Positions 44,377 through 54,329 are shown, counted from the stretch's first letter. The stretch: DNA of 64,000 nucleotides from Bacillus sp. ISL-55 (GCF_018613155.1 NZ_JAGGQU010000031.1:95398-159397), one strand, 5' to 3'. Made by a program: numbers and translations. The notes: a model not told the origin generated them from the letters alone.

Positions 44377-44403
44377 AATGACCGAATGAGAAAAATGGTC
44401 ATT
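44377..44403. promoter_or_regulatory. TetR-type operator upstream of yhgD
   Basis: AATGACC (44377-44383), 13 bases, GGTCATT (44397-44403) has the same arms and spacing as the site before yhgE. It lies 17-43 nt upstream of the yhgD start, consistent with autorepression. Confidence 0.75.
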
Positions 44404-44455
44404 TCGTCACAAATTAATTTATCACATCTTTTACACTGTGGCAAGTGTGTAAAAT

Positions 44456-44482
44456 AAAAAAACCCTTAAAAAGGGTTTTTTA
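44456..44482. terminator. Terminator at the end of hemY
   Basis: AAAAACCCTT and AAGGGTTTTT form a 10-bp stem with a 3-nt loop. It overlaps the hemY stop codon and works in both directions. Confidence 0.85.
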
Positions 44483-45907
44483 TTGATTAAGCTGTAAAAA
44501 TCCAAGAATTTTTTCGACCGCGGCTTCTCCCTGGTCTATGCAGTCAGGAAGCCCGACTCCTTCAAAAGAGCTACCTCCAACAAAAATGCCGGGAAGTTCC
44601 CTTTCAAGGTCACTCTTCAGATTGGCCACTCTCTGCTTATGTCCGACCGTATACTGCGGCATTGCCTCTTTCCAGCGGGAAACAACGGCAAATTCTGGTT
44701 GCGCCTGGATATCCATTGTTTTATTTAAATCCACAAGTGCGATTTTGATGATTTCATCGTCCGAAAGCTCAACAATCGCCTCATCACCTGGCCTGCCGAC
44801 ATAAAGACGGAGCAATACTTTTCCTTCCGGAGTAGTATGCGGCCATTTTTTATGTGTCCAGGTGCAGGCAGTGATTGTATAATCACTATTCCGTGATACA
44901 ACGAATCCAGTACCGTCAATATCTTCTTTTATGACACTTTCCGGAAATGCCATCGCAACTGTCGCCACGGATGTTGAAGGCATATTTCGGAATGGATCAA
45001 AAATATGTTCATGATCTGAGAACATATGAAGTGCAGCTTCATGTGGTGCAGATACGAGGATACTATCGGCATCCACTGTTTCCCCGCTGCTCAGCCTCAT
45101 ACGGTAGCCATTTTCCTGCTTGCTTACTTTATCGACCCGGATCCCTTTTATCACAGAACCTGGTTCAAGTTTCGACTCAATTGCATCGACAAAAGATTGC
45201 AAACCTGAAGTTACCGTCAGGAACATTCCCTTTTTCTTGGCCTGCCCGGTTTCAGCAGGTTTCTTTTTCGCCGAGGGAGTCGTTTTCTTTGTACCAAGAA
45301 TCAGGCTCCCGTATTTCTGCTCGACCTGATAGAATTGCGGAAAGGTTGATAATAGACTCATGTTATCAATGTCCCCGGCATAGATTCCGGAGAGCAGAGG
45401 CTCGATCAGATTTTCAACGACTTCATCGCCAAGCCTGCGGCGGAAAAATTCACCTAATGACTGATCGCCTTCCACCTTGGAAGGCGGCATAAAGAAGTCC
45501 CCTGCAGCCCGGAACTTACCTGGCCATGAAAACAGACCGGTTGTAACAAAAGGGGCGATTTGTGTAGGAATCCCCATCACTGATCCTCCAGGCATAGGGT
45601 GGAGCTTGTCCTTCACTAACACATATGATTTCCCCGTACTGTTATTGACTAATTTATCTCCTAGTCCTACTTCCCTGGCCAGTCGTCCTGCACTCTCTTT
45701 TCTTTCCAGGAAAGAATCCGGTCCTCTTTCAATGACAAAGCCATCTTTAACATACGTTTGCATTTTCCCGCCAACACGATGAGAGGCTTCGACCAGTTTC
45801 ACATCAAGCGGAAGCTGGTTCTCCCTGGCATGCTTTTGCAAATAATATGCAGCCGCCAAACCAGTTATGCCCCCACCTACGATTACAACTTTCTTCTTTT
45901 CTGTCAC
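44480..45907 (-). CDS. hemY: Coproporphyrinogen III oxidase HemY/CgoX
   Basis: This FAD enzyme oxidises coproporphyrinogen III to coproporphyrin III in the Gram-positive coproporphyrin pathway. The 475 residues begin with a dinucleotide-binding motif (VVIVGGGITGLAAAYYLQ, about residues 6-23). They continue with ERGPDSFLERKES and end with the FAD-contact segment GIFVGGSSFEGVGLPDCIDQGEAA. It is last in hemE-hemH-hemY, 25 nt after hemH. Confidence 0.95.
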   Translation of the reverse strand: MTEKKKVVIVGGGITGLAAAYYLQKHARENQLPLDVKLVEASHRVGGKMQTYVKDGFVIERGPDSFLERKESAGRLAREVGLGDKLVNNSTGKSYVLVKDKLHPMPGGSVMGIPTQIAPFVTTGLFSWPGKFRAAGDFFMPPSKVEGDQSLGEFFRRRLGDEVVENLIEPLLSGIYAGDIDNMSLLSTFPQFYQVEQKYGSLILGTKKTTPSAKKKPAETGQAKKKGMFLTVTSGLQSFVDAIESKLEPGSVIKGIRVDKVSKQENGYRMRLSSGETVDADSILVSAPHEAALHMFSDHEHIFDPFRNMPSTSVATVAMAFPESVIKEDIDGTGFVVSRNSDYTITACTWTHKKWPHTTPEGKVLLRLYVGRPGDEAIVELSDDEIIKIALVDLNKTMDIQAQPEFAVVSRWKEAMPQYTVGHKQRVANLKSDLERELPGIFVGGSSFEGVGLPDCIDQGEAAVEKILGFLQLNQ

Positions 45908-45932
45908 GGTAAATCGCCTTCTTTTACTAGAT

Positions 45933-46871
45933 TTAGCTTGAAGATGACAGCTTCTTTAAAATGACATCTGCCATTGCGTCAATAAATTCCGGCTCTGCAT
46001 TCGGCATTGGCGGTCTGTAATAGCTGGCCCCGATTTCATCCGTCACGACCTTGCATTCATAGTCATTGTCATACAGTACTTCAAGATGTTCGGACACAAA
46101 TCCAGCCGGCACATAAACGAATGCTTTATAGCCATGCTCCTCGAACAGCTCTCTCGTCAAATCCTGGACATCCGGCCCAAGCCATGGTTCCGGTGTGTTA
46201 CCGGCGCTTTGCCAGCCTACTGCGTAATTCTTTACACCGGCCTGCTTGGCGATCAAGTCAGCTGTTTCCTTTAATTGTTCAGGGTATGGATCGCCCATCT
46301 GGAGGATTTTCTCCGGAAGGCTATGGGCAGAAACGATCAAAACTGACTTTTCCTTCTCATCAGCAGGCATCTCTGCAAACGTTTTTGCCACACGGTCAGA
46401 CCAGTACTTGATGAATTTCGGTTCATCATACCAGCTTTCCACGGAGACGATCTCAGGTCCGCCAAGTTTGGCAGCTTCTTCCTTCGCCCGGCCATTATAG
46501 GACTTCACACTGAAGGTTGAAAAATGCGGAGCTAGGACGATGCTGACCGCCTCTTCAATTCCGTCTTCATGCATTTGCTTAACAGCGTCTTCGATAAAAG
46601 GCTCAATATGCTTCAATCCTAAATACATTTTGAATTCCACTTCATCCTGGATACTGTTCAAATGCTGTTCCAGTTTCTCGCCTTGTTCCACCGTGATTTT
46701 CGCAAGCGGAGAAATGCCGCCAATCGCTTCATACCGATTTTGCAGGTCTTCAAGCATTTCCGGTGCCGGCGGACGTCCGCGGCGGATATGTGTATAGTAA
46801 CGTTCAATATCTTCTTCTTTGTAGGGTGTGCCATACGCCATCACAAGCAAACCCATCTTTTTCTTCGTCAT
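45933..46871 (-). CDS. hemH: Coproporphyrin ferrochelatase HemH/CpfC
   Basis: This 312-residue monomeric enzyme inserts iron into coproporphyrin III. It shows [27 protein letters not shown] at the N-terminus (with the porphyrin-contact tyrosine), the metal-site histidine in [13 protein letters not shown], and SAHSLPEKI with the second conserved His and the Glu region. Length equals that of the soluble bacillus enzymes. It sits between hemE and hemY. Confidence 0.95.
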   Translation of the reverse strand: MTKKKMGLLVMAYGTPYKEEDIERYYTHIRRGRPPAPEMLEDLQNRYEAIGGISPLAKITVEQGEKLEQHLNSIQDEVEFKMYLGLKHIEPFIEDAVKQMHEDGIEEAVSIVLAPHFSTFSVKSYNGRAKEEAAKLGGPEIVSVESWYDEPKFIKYWSDRVAKTFAEMPADEKEKSVLIVSAHSLPEKILQMGDPYPEQLKETADLIAKQAGVKNYAVGWQSAGNTPEPWLGPDVQDLTRELFEEHGYKAFVYVPAGFVSEHLEVLYDNDYECKVVTDEIGASYYRPPMPNAEPEFIDAMADVILKKLSSSS

Positions 46872-46961
46872 GATTGCACCTCTTCTTCCAGTCTCTAAGC
46901 TTTTATTCTGCCAAAAACAGCTCTAATTTACCAAATCTAATGCTCTGATAGGGAATAGAAA

Positions 46962-48008
46962 CTATTTGCCCAGCTTTGAAGCAGAATACTCATGGATAAA
47001 TGCAGTCAATTTTTTCAGCGTATCAGGGTTCACCGATGGGAAGACACCATGTCCCAGGTTGAAGATGTAGCCTGGCTGTGCCATACCCTGATCAAGGATT
47101 GCTTTCGCCTTTTCTTCAATTACGTCCCAAGGTGCAAGCAGGATCGCCGGATCGAGATTTCCCATGACCGTTTTATTAATGCCTAGCTCACGGGCTTCGC
47201 TTATCTGCAAGCGCCAATCAAGGCCTACTACATCAAGTGGAAGGTCATGCCATTCCATGGCAAGGTGGCTTGCACCCACACCAAACATGATCAAAGGCAC
47301 ATTCTCGTTTCTCAACTCAGAGAAAATTCTGTTCATGACTGGTTTGATGAATGTGCGGTAATCCTGGACATTCAATGCGCCAACCCATGAGTCAAAGATC
47401 TGGATTGCTTTAGCTCCAGCCTTGACTTGGGATTTGACATAGGTAATCACCATATCGCCAAGCTTGTCCATCAGTGCGTACCATGCTTCCGGCTGGGCAT
47501 ACATGAAAGCCTTTGTCTTATTGTAGTTCTTTGAAGGTCCGCCTTCGATCATATAGCTCGCAAGTGTGAATGGCGCTCCGGAAAAACCGATCAATGGAAC
47601 AGACAGCTGCTCTTGTGTAAGAAGCTTGATTGTATCAAGAACATACGGAATGTCAGACTCAGGATTAATGGTGCCCAATTTCTCCACATCCGACAGTGAT
47701 GTGATTGGATTTGAGATTACTGGCCCGATGCCTGATTTGATTTCAACGTCAACACCCATCGCAGGGAGCGGAGTCATGATATCTTTATAAAGGATGGCAG
47801 CATCAACGCCATACTGTTCTACCGGCAGCCTTGTGACATAGGCGCAAAGTTCAGGCTGATGGGTGATCTCGAACAGGGAATATTTTTCTTTGATTTCTCT
47901 ATATTCAGGCTGGGAACGGCCAGCTTGTCTCATATACCATACAGGGACATGGTCCGTTTTTTCCCCTCTGGCTGCTTTTAGGAAAGTATCATTGATTATC
48001 TTGCTCAT
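46962..48008 (-). CDS. hemE: Uroporphyrinogen decarboxylase HemE
   Basis: HemE removes four carboxyl groups from uroporphyrinogen III. The 348 residues contain the signature [23 protein letters not shown] near 22-44 (catalytic arginines), [16 protein letters not shown] with the essential Asp, and IFDSWVGAL. It is the first gene of the hem operon, with AAGGTGG 9 nt upstream of the start. Confidence 0.96.
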   Translation of the reverse strand: MSKIINDTFLKAARGEKTDHVPVWYMRQAGRSQPEYREIKEKYSLFEITHQPELCAYVTRLPVEQYGVDAAILYKDIMTPLPAMGVDVEIKSGIGPVISNPITSLSDVEKLGTINPESDIPYVLDTIKLLTQEQLSVPLIGFSGAPFTLASYMIEGGPSKNYNKTKAFMYAQPEAWYALMDKLGDMVITYVKSQVKAGAKAIQIFDSWVGALNVQDYRTFIKPVMNRIFSELRNENVPLIMFGVGASHLAMEWHDLPLDVVGLDWRLQISEARELGINKTVMGNLDPAILLAPWDVIEEKAKAILDQGMAQPGYIFNLGHGVFPSVNPDTLKKLTAFIHEYSASKLGK

Positions 48009-48269
48009 TAAGTGTGGTCCACCTTTCAGTAATGTCTGTATTCCATTGTAATATAAAAAGATTCAAATAAAAAACACCTATTTTCCAATGAGAAAACAGA
48101 CTTCTTCATTTTTATAAAAAAACAAACTATATACACTATATCGTTTTTACGCTCCTATTTCATAGCAAACGCTTTAAATTGTTGAAAATTAGACGTTTTT
48201 TTGTTTTTAGCTTCTCTAAAAGAGGGAAAATAGATTAAGGTGTGAAATCAATATAATAGAAGGAAGTCA

Positions 48270-48568
48270 GGCTCTGTTGAACAAGGCTGTTGATTTTCGT
48301 TCCAGGCGCTTCGCTTTCCGCAGGAAGAATATGAAAAAGACCAACTACCGTCTTTTTCATAATCAATTCTTCCTCGGGGCTGGCGCTGAGCCTCCTCGTC
48401 GCTTTGCTCCTGCGGGGTCTCACCTGACCAGCTGCGCCCGCAGGACATTGATTTGGCTTCCTTGAACCTGCCCACGCACGAAGGAAATGCGTTGGCATTT
48501 TCGAGGAGTCTACGCGCCTTCCACTACAATCAACAGGCGTAAAAACAACATTTGGCTTTAACAGAGCC
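48270..48568. mobile_element. MITE-like element with GGCTCTGTT terminal inverted repeats
   Basis: GGCTCTGTT (48270-48278) and AACAGAGCC (48560-48568) bound 299 bp that have no gene. The interior has several inverted parts, for example GAAAAAGAC / GTCTTTTTC. It also has stretches such as GCGCTTCGCTTTCC and CGAGGAGTCTACGCGCC that I recall from dispersed elements in other Bacillaceae. No clear target-site duplication flanks it. It occupies most of the gap between hemE and hmoB. The reading frames inside it are shadows. Confidence 0.7.
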
Positions 48569-48591
48569 AATAATTTAAATGAGGTGAAAAG

Positions 48592-49101
48592 ATGAATCTA
48601 TTCATTACATCAGGAACAGCAGATTTTCTATTGAAATTAAAAGAGAAGCACCAGGGCGAAAAAATGGTCCTGATGAACAACAACGAATCATCCATCCTTG
48701 TCCATGAGACTGAAGGGAAGACTTTATTCAGTTCGCCAAGGAAATATGAAGTGATCGATTCTGCCGGCACTCTCGGCCATGAAGGATTTGCTGTCTTTAA
48801 TAATATCCCTGTAACGGATGAGGGAAGGCCGCTTTTTGAGGACCGATTTTTGAACCGGCCAAGGATGATTGAGAACGAACCGGGATTTGTGGCCATACGC
48901 GTACTGCGGCCATTGAGCTCCAATACCTACATCATCATGACCATCTGGGATAAAGAGAGCTCATTTGAAAACTGGCAAAAATCAAAGGCCTATGCCCATG
49001 CACATAAGAATCGCGGTACAGAGGCTGGAATTGATGGTGCAAAGCCAAATATTTTTGAGAGCGCATCGTATGTATCAAAATATTATATTGAAGGCGAATG
49101 A
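48592..49101 (+). CDS. hmoB: Heme-degrading monooxygenase HmoB (YhgC-like)
   Basis: This 169-residue protein has an N-terminal extension and a C-terminal antibiotic-biosynthesis-monooxygenase (dimeric ferredoxin-like) domain: NRPRMIENEPGFVAIRVLRPL, YIIMTIWDKESSFENWQKSKAYAHAHK. HmoB from B. subtilis has this length and layout and opens the haem ring to release iron. The gene lies next to the hem operon, as in B. subtilis. GAGGTG precedes the ATG. The MITE-like element ends 23 nt upstream, so its promoter may lie within the element. Confidence 0.9.
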   Translation: MNLFITSGTADFLLKLKEKHQGEKMVLMNNNESSILVHETEGKTLFSSPRKYEVIDSAGTLGHEGFAVFNNIPVTDEGRPLFEDRFLNRPRMIENEPGFVAIRVLRPLSSNTYIIMTIWDKESSFENWQKSKAYAHAHKNRGTEAGIDGAKPNIFESASYVSKYYIEGE

Positions 49102-49112
49102 TGTTGCCTTTT

Positions 49113-49148
49113 GGCGCCTCCATTTATGTGATGGATGGCGCTTTTTTT
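49113..49148 (+). terminator. hmoB terminator
   Basis: GCGCC and CCAT pair with ATGG and GGCGC, followed by seven T on the plus strand. Confidence 0.8.
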
Positions 49149-49234
49149 ATTCCCTGCTCCTTTTCATTCCTAAATCACAGCTGAGAATAGGCCCCATAAT
49201 AAAGAGGATGCCATTTCATGACACCCTCCCCTCC

Positions 49235-49876
49235 TTATGGCATCTTGATCAATCCGTTTCGATTCGCATAAACGGCAGCCTGCGTCCTGTCTGTTAAACC
49301 TAATTTTCCTAGTATGTTTGAAACATGAGTTTTTACTGTTTTCACGCCGATGAATAATTCTTCGCTGATTTGCTGGTTTGTCATGCCTTCACCAATACAT
49401 TTCAGGACATCTAGCTCCCGTTCTGTCAGTTCATCGTGGGGCTTGCGTTCCTGCGGTCTTAGTCTTTTCATCATCCTATTGGCCACTTTTGGTTCAATGA
49501 CGGTTTCCCCTCTGGACGCTTTTTCAATCGCCATGATGACTTCAGAAGCGGACGCTGTTTTTAGCATATAGCTGAATGCTCCTGCTTCGATGGCCGGAAA
49601 AACCTGTTCATCGTCATAAAAGCTTGTGATGATGATAATTTTGCATTCTGGATAAAAGCTTAAAATCTCCCTGGTTGCATCAATACCCGATCCATTCTCC
49701 ATTAACAGGTCCATCAGGACAACATCCGGTTTCGTTTCCTTTACAAGTGAAACTGCCTTATTACCACCATCCGCCTCCCCGACAATCTCGATTGCTGGTT
49801 CAGTCTCCAAATAGGAAATGATGCCTTTTCTGACCATTTCATGATCATCTACTACCACAACCCTAATTTTCCCCAT
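49235..49876 (-). CDS. liaR: LiaR/VraR-type response regulator
   Basis: This 213-residue NarL-family regulator has a receiver domain with acidic pocket DD (10-11) and phospho-acceptor Asp56 (VVLMDLLMENG), and Lys in the LKTA segment. The C-terminal LuxR-type helix-turn-helix is LTERELDVLKCIGEGMTNQQISEELFIGVKTVKTHVSNIL. It is encoded last in liaF-liaS-liaR and overlaps liaS by one base (TAATG). It mediates the cell-envelope stress response in relatives. A GATGCCAT/ATGGCATC hairpin spans its end. Confidence 0.92.
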   Translation of the reverse strand: MGKIRVVVVDDHEMVRKGIISYLETEPAIEIVGEADGGNKAVSLVKETKPDVVLMDLLMENGSGIDATREILSFYPECKIIIITSFYDDEQVFPAIEAGAFSYMLKTASASEVIMAIEKASRGETVIEPKVANRMMKRLRPQERKPHDELTERELDVLKCIGEGMTNQQISEELFIGVKTVKTHVSNILGKLGLTDRTQAAVYANRNGLIKMP

Positions 49877-50910
49877 TACTCTTCCCTCCTCAAAGCCGGT
49901 ATCCGTATTTCAATATATGTTCCTTCGTTTGCTTTTGAACGAATATTATATGTACCGCCAATTTGTTCGCATCGTTCCCTCATCGTCTTAAGACCGTAAG
50001 AAGCCATCTTTTCTTCGTGGATGTCAAAGCCTTTGCCGTCGTCACCAATATACAGATGAATATATTGATTCTCTTCTGCAAGCACCAATTTCACTTTTGT
50101 CGCATCAGCATGGCGCAGTATATTAGATAGCGCTTCCTGGACAATCCGGAAAATATGCTCCTCTGCAGCTTGCGAAAGATTTTCGATTTCATCGACACTT
50201 GCTTCGAATGCGAGGTTCGTTTTTTGCTTCAGTTCCCTGATCAGTTTAATGATACCTTCACATAAGCTTTCCCCGCTCAACTGGACAGGCCTGAGGTGAA
50301 GAAGGAGGGCCCTCATTTCCCCCTGTGCTTTGCCGGCTATCTCAGATATTTGCTCCAGCTGCTTCCTGGCCTTCTCTGGATCCTGGTCAAACCATCTTAG
50401 TGAAGCAGATGACATCATGCTCAGCGCGAATAGCTGCTGGCTGACTACGTCATGCAGATCCCTGGCGAGCCTTTGTCTTTCCTCCATGGTCGCGGCGGAC
50501 TTTGCCGTCTTTGACAGCTCCGTTTTTTCTTCTGCAAGCCGCTGCAATGAATGAACCTGGTCCTGGAGATATTCAGATAACTGATTGAGTTCCTCGGAAA
50601 TAAGCCCGATTTCATCTTTTTCATCCGTTTCAATTCTTTCCGTGAACTTACCTCTGCGCAAAGTAGCGATGAATAGTAATATATCGCCAAGGCGCCCTTT
50701 GATTACGTAGCTTCCTCGTAAACTGAAATAAAATCCGACCGCTGCCATAATGACAAAGCTATACAGCCAAAACCAGAAGGTCATTGAAGTAGAAAGACCA
50801 CTGTCGGGCACAATGAATATAAATATCTGAAGCCCGATGAAGAGGATGAGAGAAGTTATGAAAGCCATCATCAAGAACGTTTGAATGAACCATAATCGGA
50901 TACTTGTCAT
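49876..50910 (-). CDS. liaS: LiaS/VraS-type sensor histidine kinase
   Basis: This 344-residue kinase has two N-terminal membrane segments (about 10-32 and 43-65) with a very short outside loop (intramembrane-sensing type), a HAMP region, a HisKA_3 domain with phospho-acceptor His in ERQRLARDLHDVVSQQLFAL, and a C-terminal HATPase domain with DDGKGFDIHE. It is controlled by LiaF in relatives and phosphorylates LiaR. It is co-transcribed with both neighbours. Confidence 0.93.
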   Translation of the reverse strand: MTSIRLWFIQTFLMMAFITSLILFIGLQIFIFIVPDSGLSTSMTFWFWLYSFVIMAAVGFYFSLRGSYVIKGRLGDILLFIATLRRGKFTERIETDEKDEIGLISEELNQLSEYLQDQVHSLQRLAEEKTELSKTAKSAATMEERQRLARDLHDVVSQQLFALSMMSSASLRWFDQDPEKARKQLEQISEIAGKAQGEMRALLLHLRPVQLSGESLCEGIIKLIRELKQKTNLAFEASVDEIENLSQAAEEHIFRIVQEALSNILRHADATKVKLVLAEENQYIHLYIGDDGKGFDIHEEKMASYGLKTMRERCEQIGGTYNIRSKANEGTYIEIRIPALRREE

Positions 50911-50924
50911 TTCCTTCTCCCCTC

Positions 50925-51692
50925 CTACACTCGATCAATCCTGACAGAACCGATCTTCAATTCAATAGTAATATTCAACTTTCTTACTGCCTGGTCATAA
51001 TCATCGGATTTATAAGCGACGACATGTTTTATTTGTTCCTGAGCATAATCAAAGAGCTTCACTTCACCGACACCAATGACAGCATCAATCTTTACAGGCA
51101 CATCCTCGGGAATGAGCATTTTCACTTCACCAACCCAGCCTCGCACCCTTATTGGCGTCTCCCTGTCAGGAATGAAGCCTTTGCTGAAGTCGATAAAATA
51201 TTCTCCTACCATATTGTATAAATCCATCGGTTCGACTGCCCAGTTTTGCTTTTTGAATGTCACTTTTCCAATCGATACCCCTCGGATCTTCTTCAAGGTA
51301 GTTTCGGCACCCGGGGTATTATCAATCTGCTGCGCTGATGGAAAATCCGATTGGTAAATCACTTTAATTTTTTTATTCCTAAACAGCATCGCGAATCCAA
51401 AATAAATCAGCAATAGAGGCCAAAGCTTCCATACATCAAGAAAATGAAAATCTATCACATTAAACCGGTCCAGGATCAGCAAGGATGAAAATAGGACGAT
51501 GAATCCCCCCCAGCCAAACTGGCTCTTCAGTAAGACTACTAATCCATACACTATTAATAAAAATGGATAGGTTACGACAAAAAGTTCTTTTATTTCCAAG
51601 GAAATGACACCTAAATTGACTAACAGAAGAATAACTCCTAAACCTGATAGTATGACAGCCGCAGCTATCTGATTCATCGATCGTGTACGCAA
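50925..51692 (-). CDS. liaF: LiaF-type membrane inhibitor
   Basis: This is a protein of about 255 residues with four N-terminal hydrophobic segments and a C-terminal cell-wall-active-antibiotics-response (DUF2154-like) beta domain: GVSIGKVTFKKQNWAVEPMDLYNMVGEYFIDFSKG, WVGEVKMLIPEDVPVKIDAVIGVGEVKLF. LiaF keeps the LiaS kinase off in unstressed cells. The TTG at 51692 follows GGGGG; an ATG lies at 51677 and an upstream frame reaches 51725. No liaI, liaH or liaG is nearby. Confidence 0.88.
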   Translation of the reverse strand: MRTRSMNQIAAAVILSGLGVILLLVNLGVISLEIKELFVVTYPFLLIVYGLVVLLKSQFGWGGFIVLFSSLLILDRFNVIDFHFLDVWKLWPLLLIYFGFAMLFRNKKIKVIYQSDFPSAQQIDNTPGAETTLKKIRGVSIGKVTFKKQNWAVEPMDLYNMVGEYFIDFSKGFIPDRETPIRVRGWVGEVKMLIPEDVPVKIDAVIGVGEVKLFDYAQEQIKHVVAYKSDDYDQAVRKLNITIELKIGSVRIDRV

Positions 51693-51991
51693 AAGTTCCC
51701 CCTTCTTTCTTCCTATCATATTCACTTATTCTTTTCCTGCTGGGAAAATCCCTTTTTTAAGGTTAAACATGCTGTTACTCCAGATATGAATTATAACTTC
51801 ATATTAAAATATGGCTCGGCATTTTACGCCCCTCTGGAGAAGCTTTTCCCCTCCGTCTCCAGACCGAGAAAAAATTTCCCGATACCGCTCACACCTTTCC
51901 CCGGCCATCATATCCTGTAGTACTCAATTAGGAAATTTGCCTATATAAAGCAAACGGACACAGCATGTCATTTAGAGAGGAGGATTATTCC

Positions 51992-52874
51992 ATGGTCATA
52001 GAATTAACGGCACTTCATTGGATATATGTTTTATTCATTTTCCTGATTATCGGTTTCATGGTCATGAAAAGGGACACAACCCTTATATCAATTATCGGTA
52101 TCTTTTTACTGGCAATTGTCGCAACCGGATCTTTGAGTGGATCGGTCAGCAGTATATTCAATAGTTTCATATATGCGATTACCGAGCTTTTGCCTACTAT
52201 TCTTGTTATTTCAATCATCGTAGCGATGAGCAGGACACTTACAGTGACAGGGATCAACGATGCGATGATCTCCCCGTTTGCAAAGCTTATCAAAACACCG
52301 GCCCTTGCTTATTGGACGATTGGTATTGTCATGATGGTCATATCCTGGTTCTTCTGGCCTTCCCCGGCGGTGGCCCTGATGGGAGCAGTGCTTTTACCGG
52401 TTGCTGTCAGAGTCGGACTGCCTGCGTTAGGGGTAGCCGTCGCAATGAATCTTTTTGGGCACGGAATTGCGCTGTCAGGTGACTTCGTTATCCAGGCTGC
52501 TCCAAAACTTACAGCGAAATGACCTCGGCGTGGCGCTGGCTTCTGTCGTCCCACTCAGTGCTGAAGTTGGAGCCGTGACCCTCACTGCTGTCGGGGCAAT
52601 TACGGGTCTCGACGGGTCGGGCTTTTCCGGAATCTCCCTTGCAGGATCGGTAGCGGGGATTTTCTCGGCTGCCATAGGTGCAGGAGCCGCTACTCTGACC
52701 GCTCTTGGTCAAATTGCTGCCATATGGGTCGGCGGCGGTACCCTTGTTCCATGGGCATTGATTCCCGCAGCCGCAATTTGCGGAGTCGATCCGTTTGAAC
52801 TAGCCAGAAGGAATCTGCTTCCGGTTACAATCGGCCTGATTGTCACCACAATTGTGGCAATGTTCCTGATTTAA
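51992..52874 (+). pseudogene. Membrane-protein gene broken by an internal deletion and frameshift
   Basis: An open frame from the ATG at 51992 (RBS GAGAGGAGG, 8 nt) encodes about five to six membrane segments and reads ...SGDFVIQAAPKLTAK before a TGA at 52520. From there the sequence continues in another frame, DLGVALASVVPLSAEVG...VGGGTLVPWALIPAAAICG, to a TAA at 52874. Both parts look like pieces of one transporter-like family of about 12 segments; together they have about 290 residues. The abrupt joint LTA/NDLGVAL suggests loss of a middle section plus a frame change, not a single-base indel. A collapsed assembly is an alternative. The exact family is not named. Confidence 0.7.
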
Positions 52875-52910
52875 AATACTGGTTGCCTATACATGGCTCC
52901 ATTTATATAC

Positions 52911-52936
52911 GAAGCTCCCTTTTGGGAGCTTCTTTT
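52911..52936 (+). terminator. Terminator downstream of the broken membrane-protein gene
   Basis: GAAGCTCCC and GGGAGCTTC form a perfect 9-bp stem around TTTT, followed by TTTT. Confidence 0.8.
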
Positions 52937-53020
52937 GCTATCAAGCTAAAATGTTATTATTCTATTTATGTGCTATAATTATCCCAATTATCAAACTATT
53001 TTACATAAGGAGTGAATCAA

Positions 53021-54229
53021 TTGCAGGATCAGCTTTTTAAAAAAATCGAAAACCTTTATCCGGAAATGGTAGAAATCCGCCGTTATATGCACCAACATCC
53101 TGAATTGTCTTTCCAGGAAGTGAACACAGCACAATATATCCAATCGTATTACGAAAAACTTGGGGTTGAGGTCCGCGCCAATGTAGGTGGAAATGGTGTA
53201 GTCGCAAAAATTCACGGTGCCCTACCGGGAAAAACGGTCGCACTTAGAGCTGATTTTGATGCCCTGCCGATCCAGGACGAAAAGGACGTTCCATATAAAT
53301 CATTAGTTCCAGGTGTGATGCATGCATGCGGCCATGACGGACACACAGCGACATTATTAGTGCTTGCAAAGGTATTGTATGAAGCAAGGGGGTATTTGCA
53401 GGGAACTTATGTGATGATTCACCAGCACGCTGAGGAGTACGCTCCAGGCGGCGCGATCTCGATGATCGAAGATGGCTGTCTTGAAGGCGTAGATGTGATT
53501 TTTGGCACCCACCTGTGGGCTACTGAACAGACAGGCACCATCCAATACCGGATTGGACCAATCATGGCAGCTGCTGACCGATTTGAAATCGCGATCCAGG
53601 GAAAAGGCGGGCACGGCGCGCAGCCACATAAGACAAAGGACGCCATAGTTGCTGGAGCACAGCTTGTTTCAACTTTACAGCAAATAGTCAGCAGACGTGT
53701 TGATCCAGTCGATTCCGCCGTTGTGACCGTAGGTTCATTCGTAGCAGAAAATGCCTTCAATGTAATTGCCGATAAAGCAAAACTGATTGGCACAGTCAGG
53801 ACATTCAACGAATCAACCCGGGATTTCATCGCAGCTGAAATTGAAAAAGTAGTCAATGGCACCTGCCTGGCAACAGACTGCACCTATGATTACCTGTATG
53901 AAAAAGGCTATCCAGCCGTTGTCAACCATGCTGCAGAAACAGAATTCCTGATTGACTGTTTAACAAAAGTACCGGAAGTGACAAAGATTGAAGAAAGTGA
54001 TCTTCAAATGGGCGGCGAGGACTTTGCCTACTACCTTCAGCATGTAAAAGGAACCTTCTTTTTCACCGGTGCGAAGCCAGAAACAGAAGGGTCGTACCCA
54101 CACCATCACCCTAGATTCGATTTTGACGAAAAAGCGATGGTCATAGCGGCAAAAACTCTTTGCGCAGCAGCACTGAACTTTCAAAACCAGGAACAGTATA
54201 AACAAGAAAAACGTGAAACATTAGCATAA
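53021..54229 (+). CDS. M20-family amidohydrolase / N-acyl amino acid hydrolase (YhaA-like)
   Basis: This 402-residue dinuclear-metal hydrolase removes acyl groups from N-acylated amino acids or related amides. Motifs are RADFDALPI near residue 77 (metal Asp), VMHACGHDGHTA near 102, HQHAEE near 135 with the catalytic Glu, GKGGHGAQPH near 195, and GGEDFAYY near 350. The TTG at 53021 is 8 nt after AAGGAG; the GTG at 53012 is inside that site. By position next to ecsABC it corresponds to yhaA of B. subtilis. Confidence 0.9.
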   Translation: MQDQLFKKIENLYPEMVEIRRYMHQHPELSFQEVNTAQYIQSYYEKLGVEVRANVGGNGVVAKIHGALPGKTVALRADFDALPIQDEKDVPYKSLVPGVMHACGHDGHTATLLVLAKVLYEARGYLQGTYVMIHQHAEEYAPGGAISMIEDGCLEGVDVIFGTHLWATEQTGTIQYRIGPIMAAADRFEIAIQGKGGHGAQPHKTKDAIVAGAQLVSTLQQIVSRRVDPVDSAVVTVGSFVAENAFNVIADKAKLIGTVRTFNESTRDFIAAEIEKVVNGTCLATDCTYDYLYEKGYPAVVNHAAETEFLIDCLTKVPEVTKIEESDLQMGGEDFAYYLQHVKGTFFFTGAKPETEGSYPHHHPRFDFDEKAMVIAAKTLCAAALNFQNQEQYKQEKRETLA

Positions 54230-54237
54230 AAAACAAT

Positions 54238-54286
54238 AATCACCAGCGCCTTGTTCAGCCCCTGGAGCCGCTGGAGCCAGATTAAG
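54238..54286. repeat. Short copy of the dispersed repeat family
   Basis: CAGCGCCTTGTTCAGCCCC and GCTGGAGCCAGATTAAG match the outer ends of the larger copies at 14216 and 29160, without the central hairpin. Confidence 0.55.
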
Positions 54287-54329
54287 AACACCCTAAAAAG
54301 TCACCCATAACATAATTATTTAATCATGC

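Noticed and set aside
48160-48180. CcpA cre-like sequence AGCAAACGCTTTAA upstream of hemE
   Set aside because: It lacks the conserved final C and lies about 155 bp upstream of hemE in A/T-rich DNA. A chance match is likely.
48235-48570. Reading frames inside the MITE-like element
   Set aside because: They have low-quality start contexts, follow the repeat and have no recognisable product.
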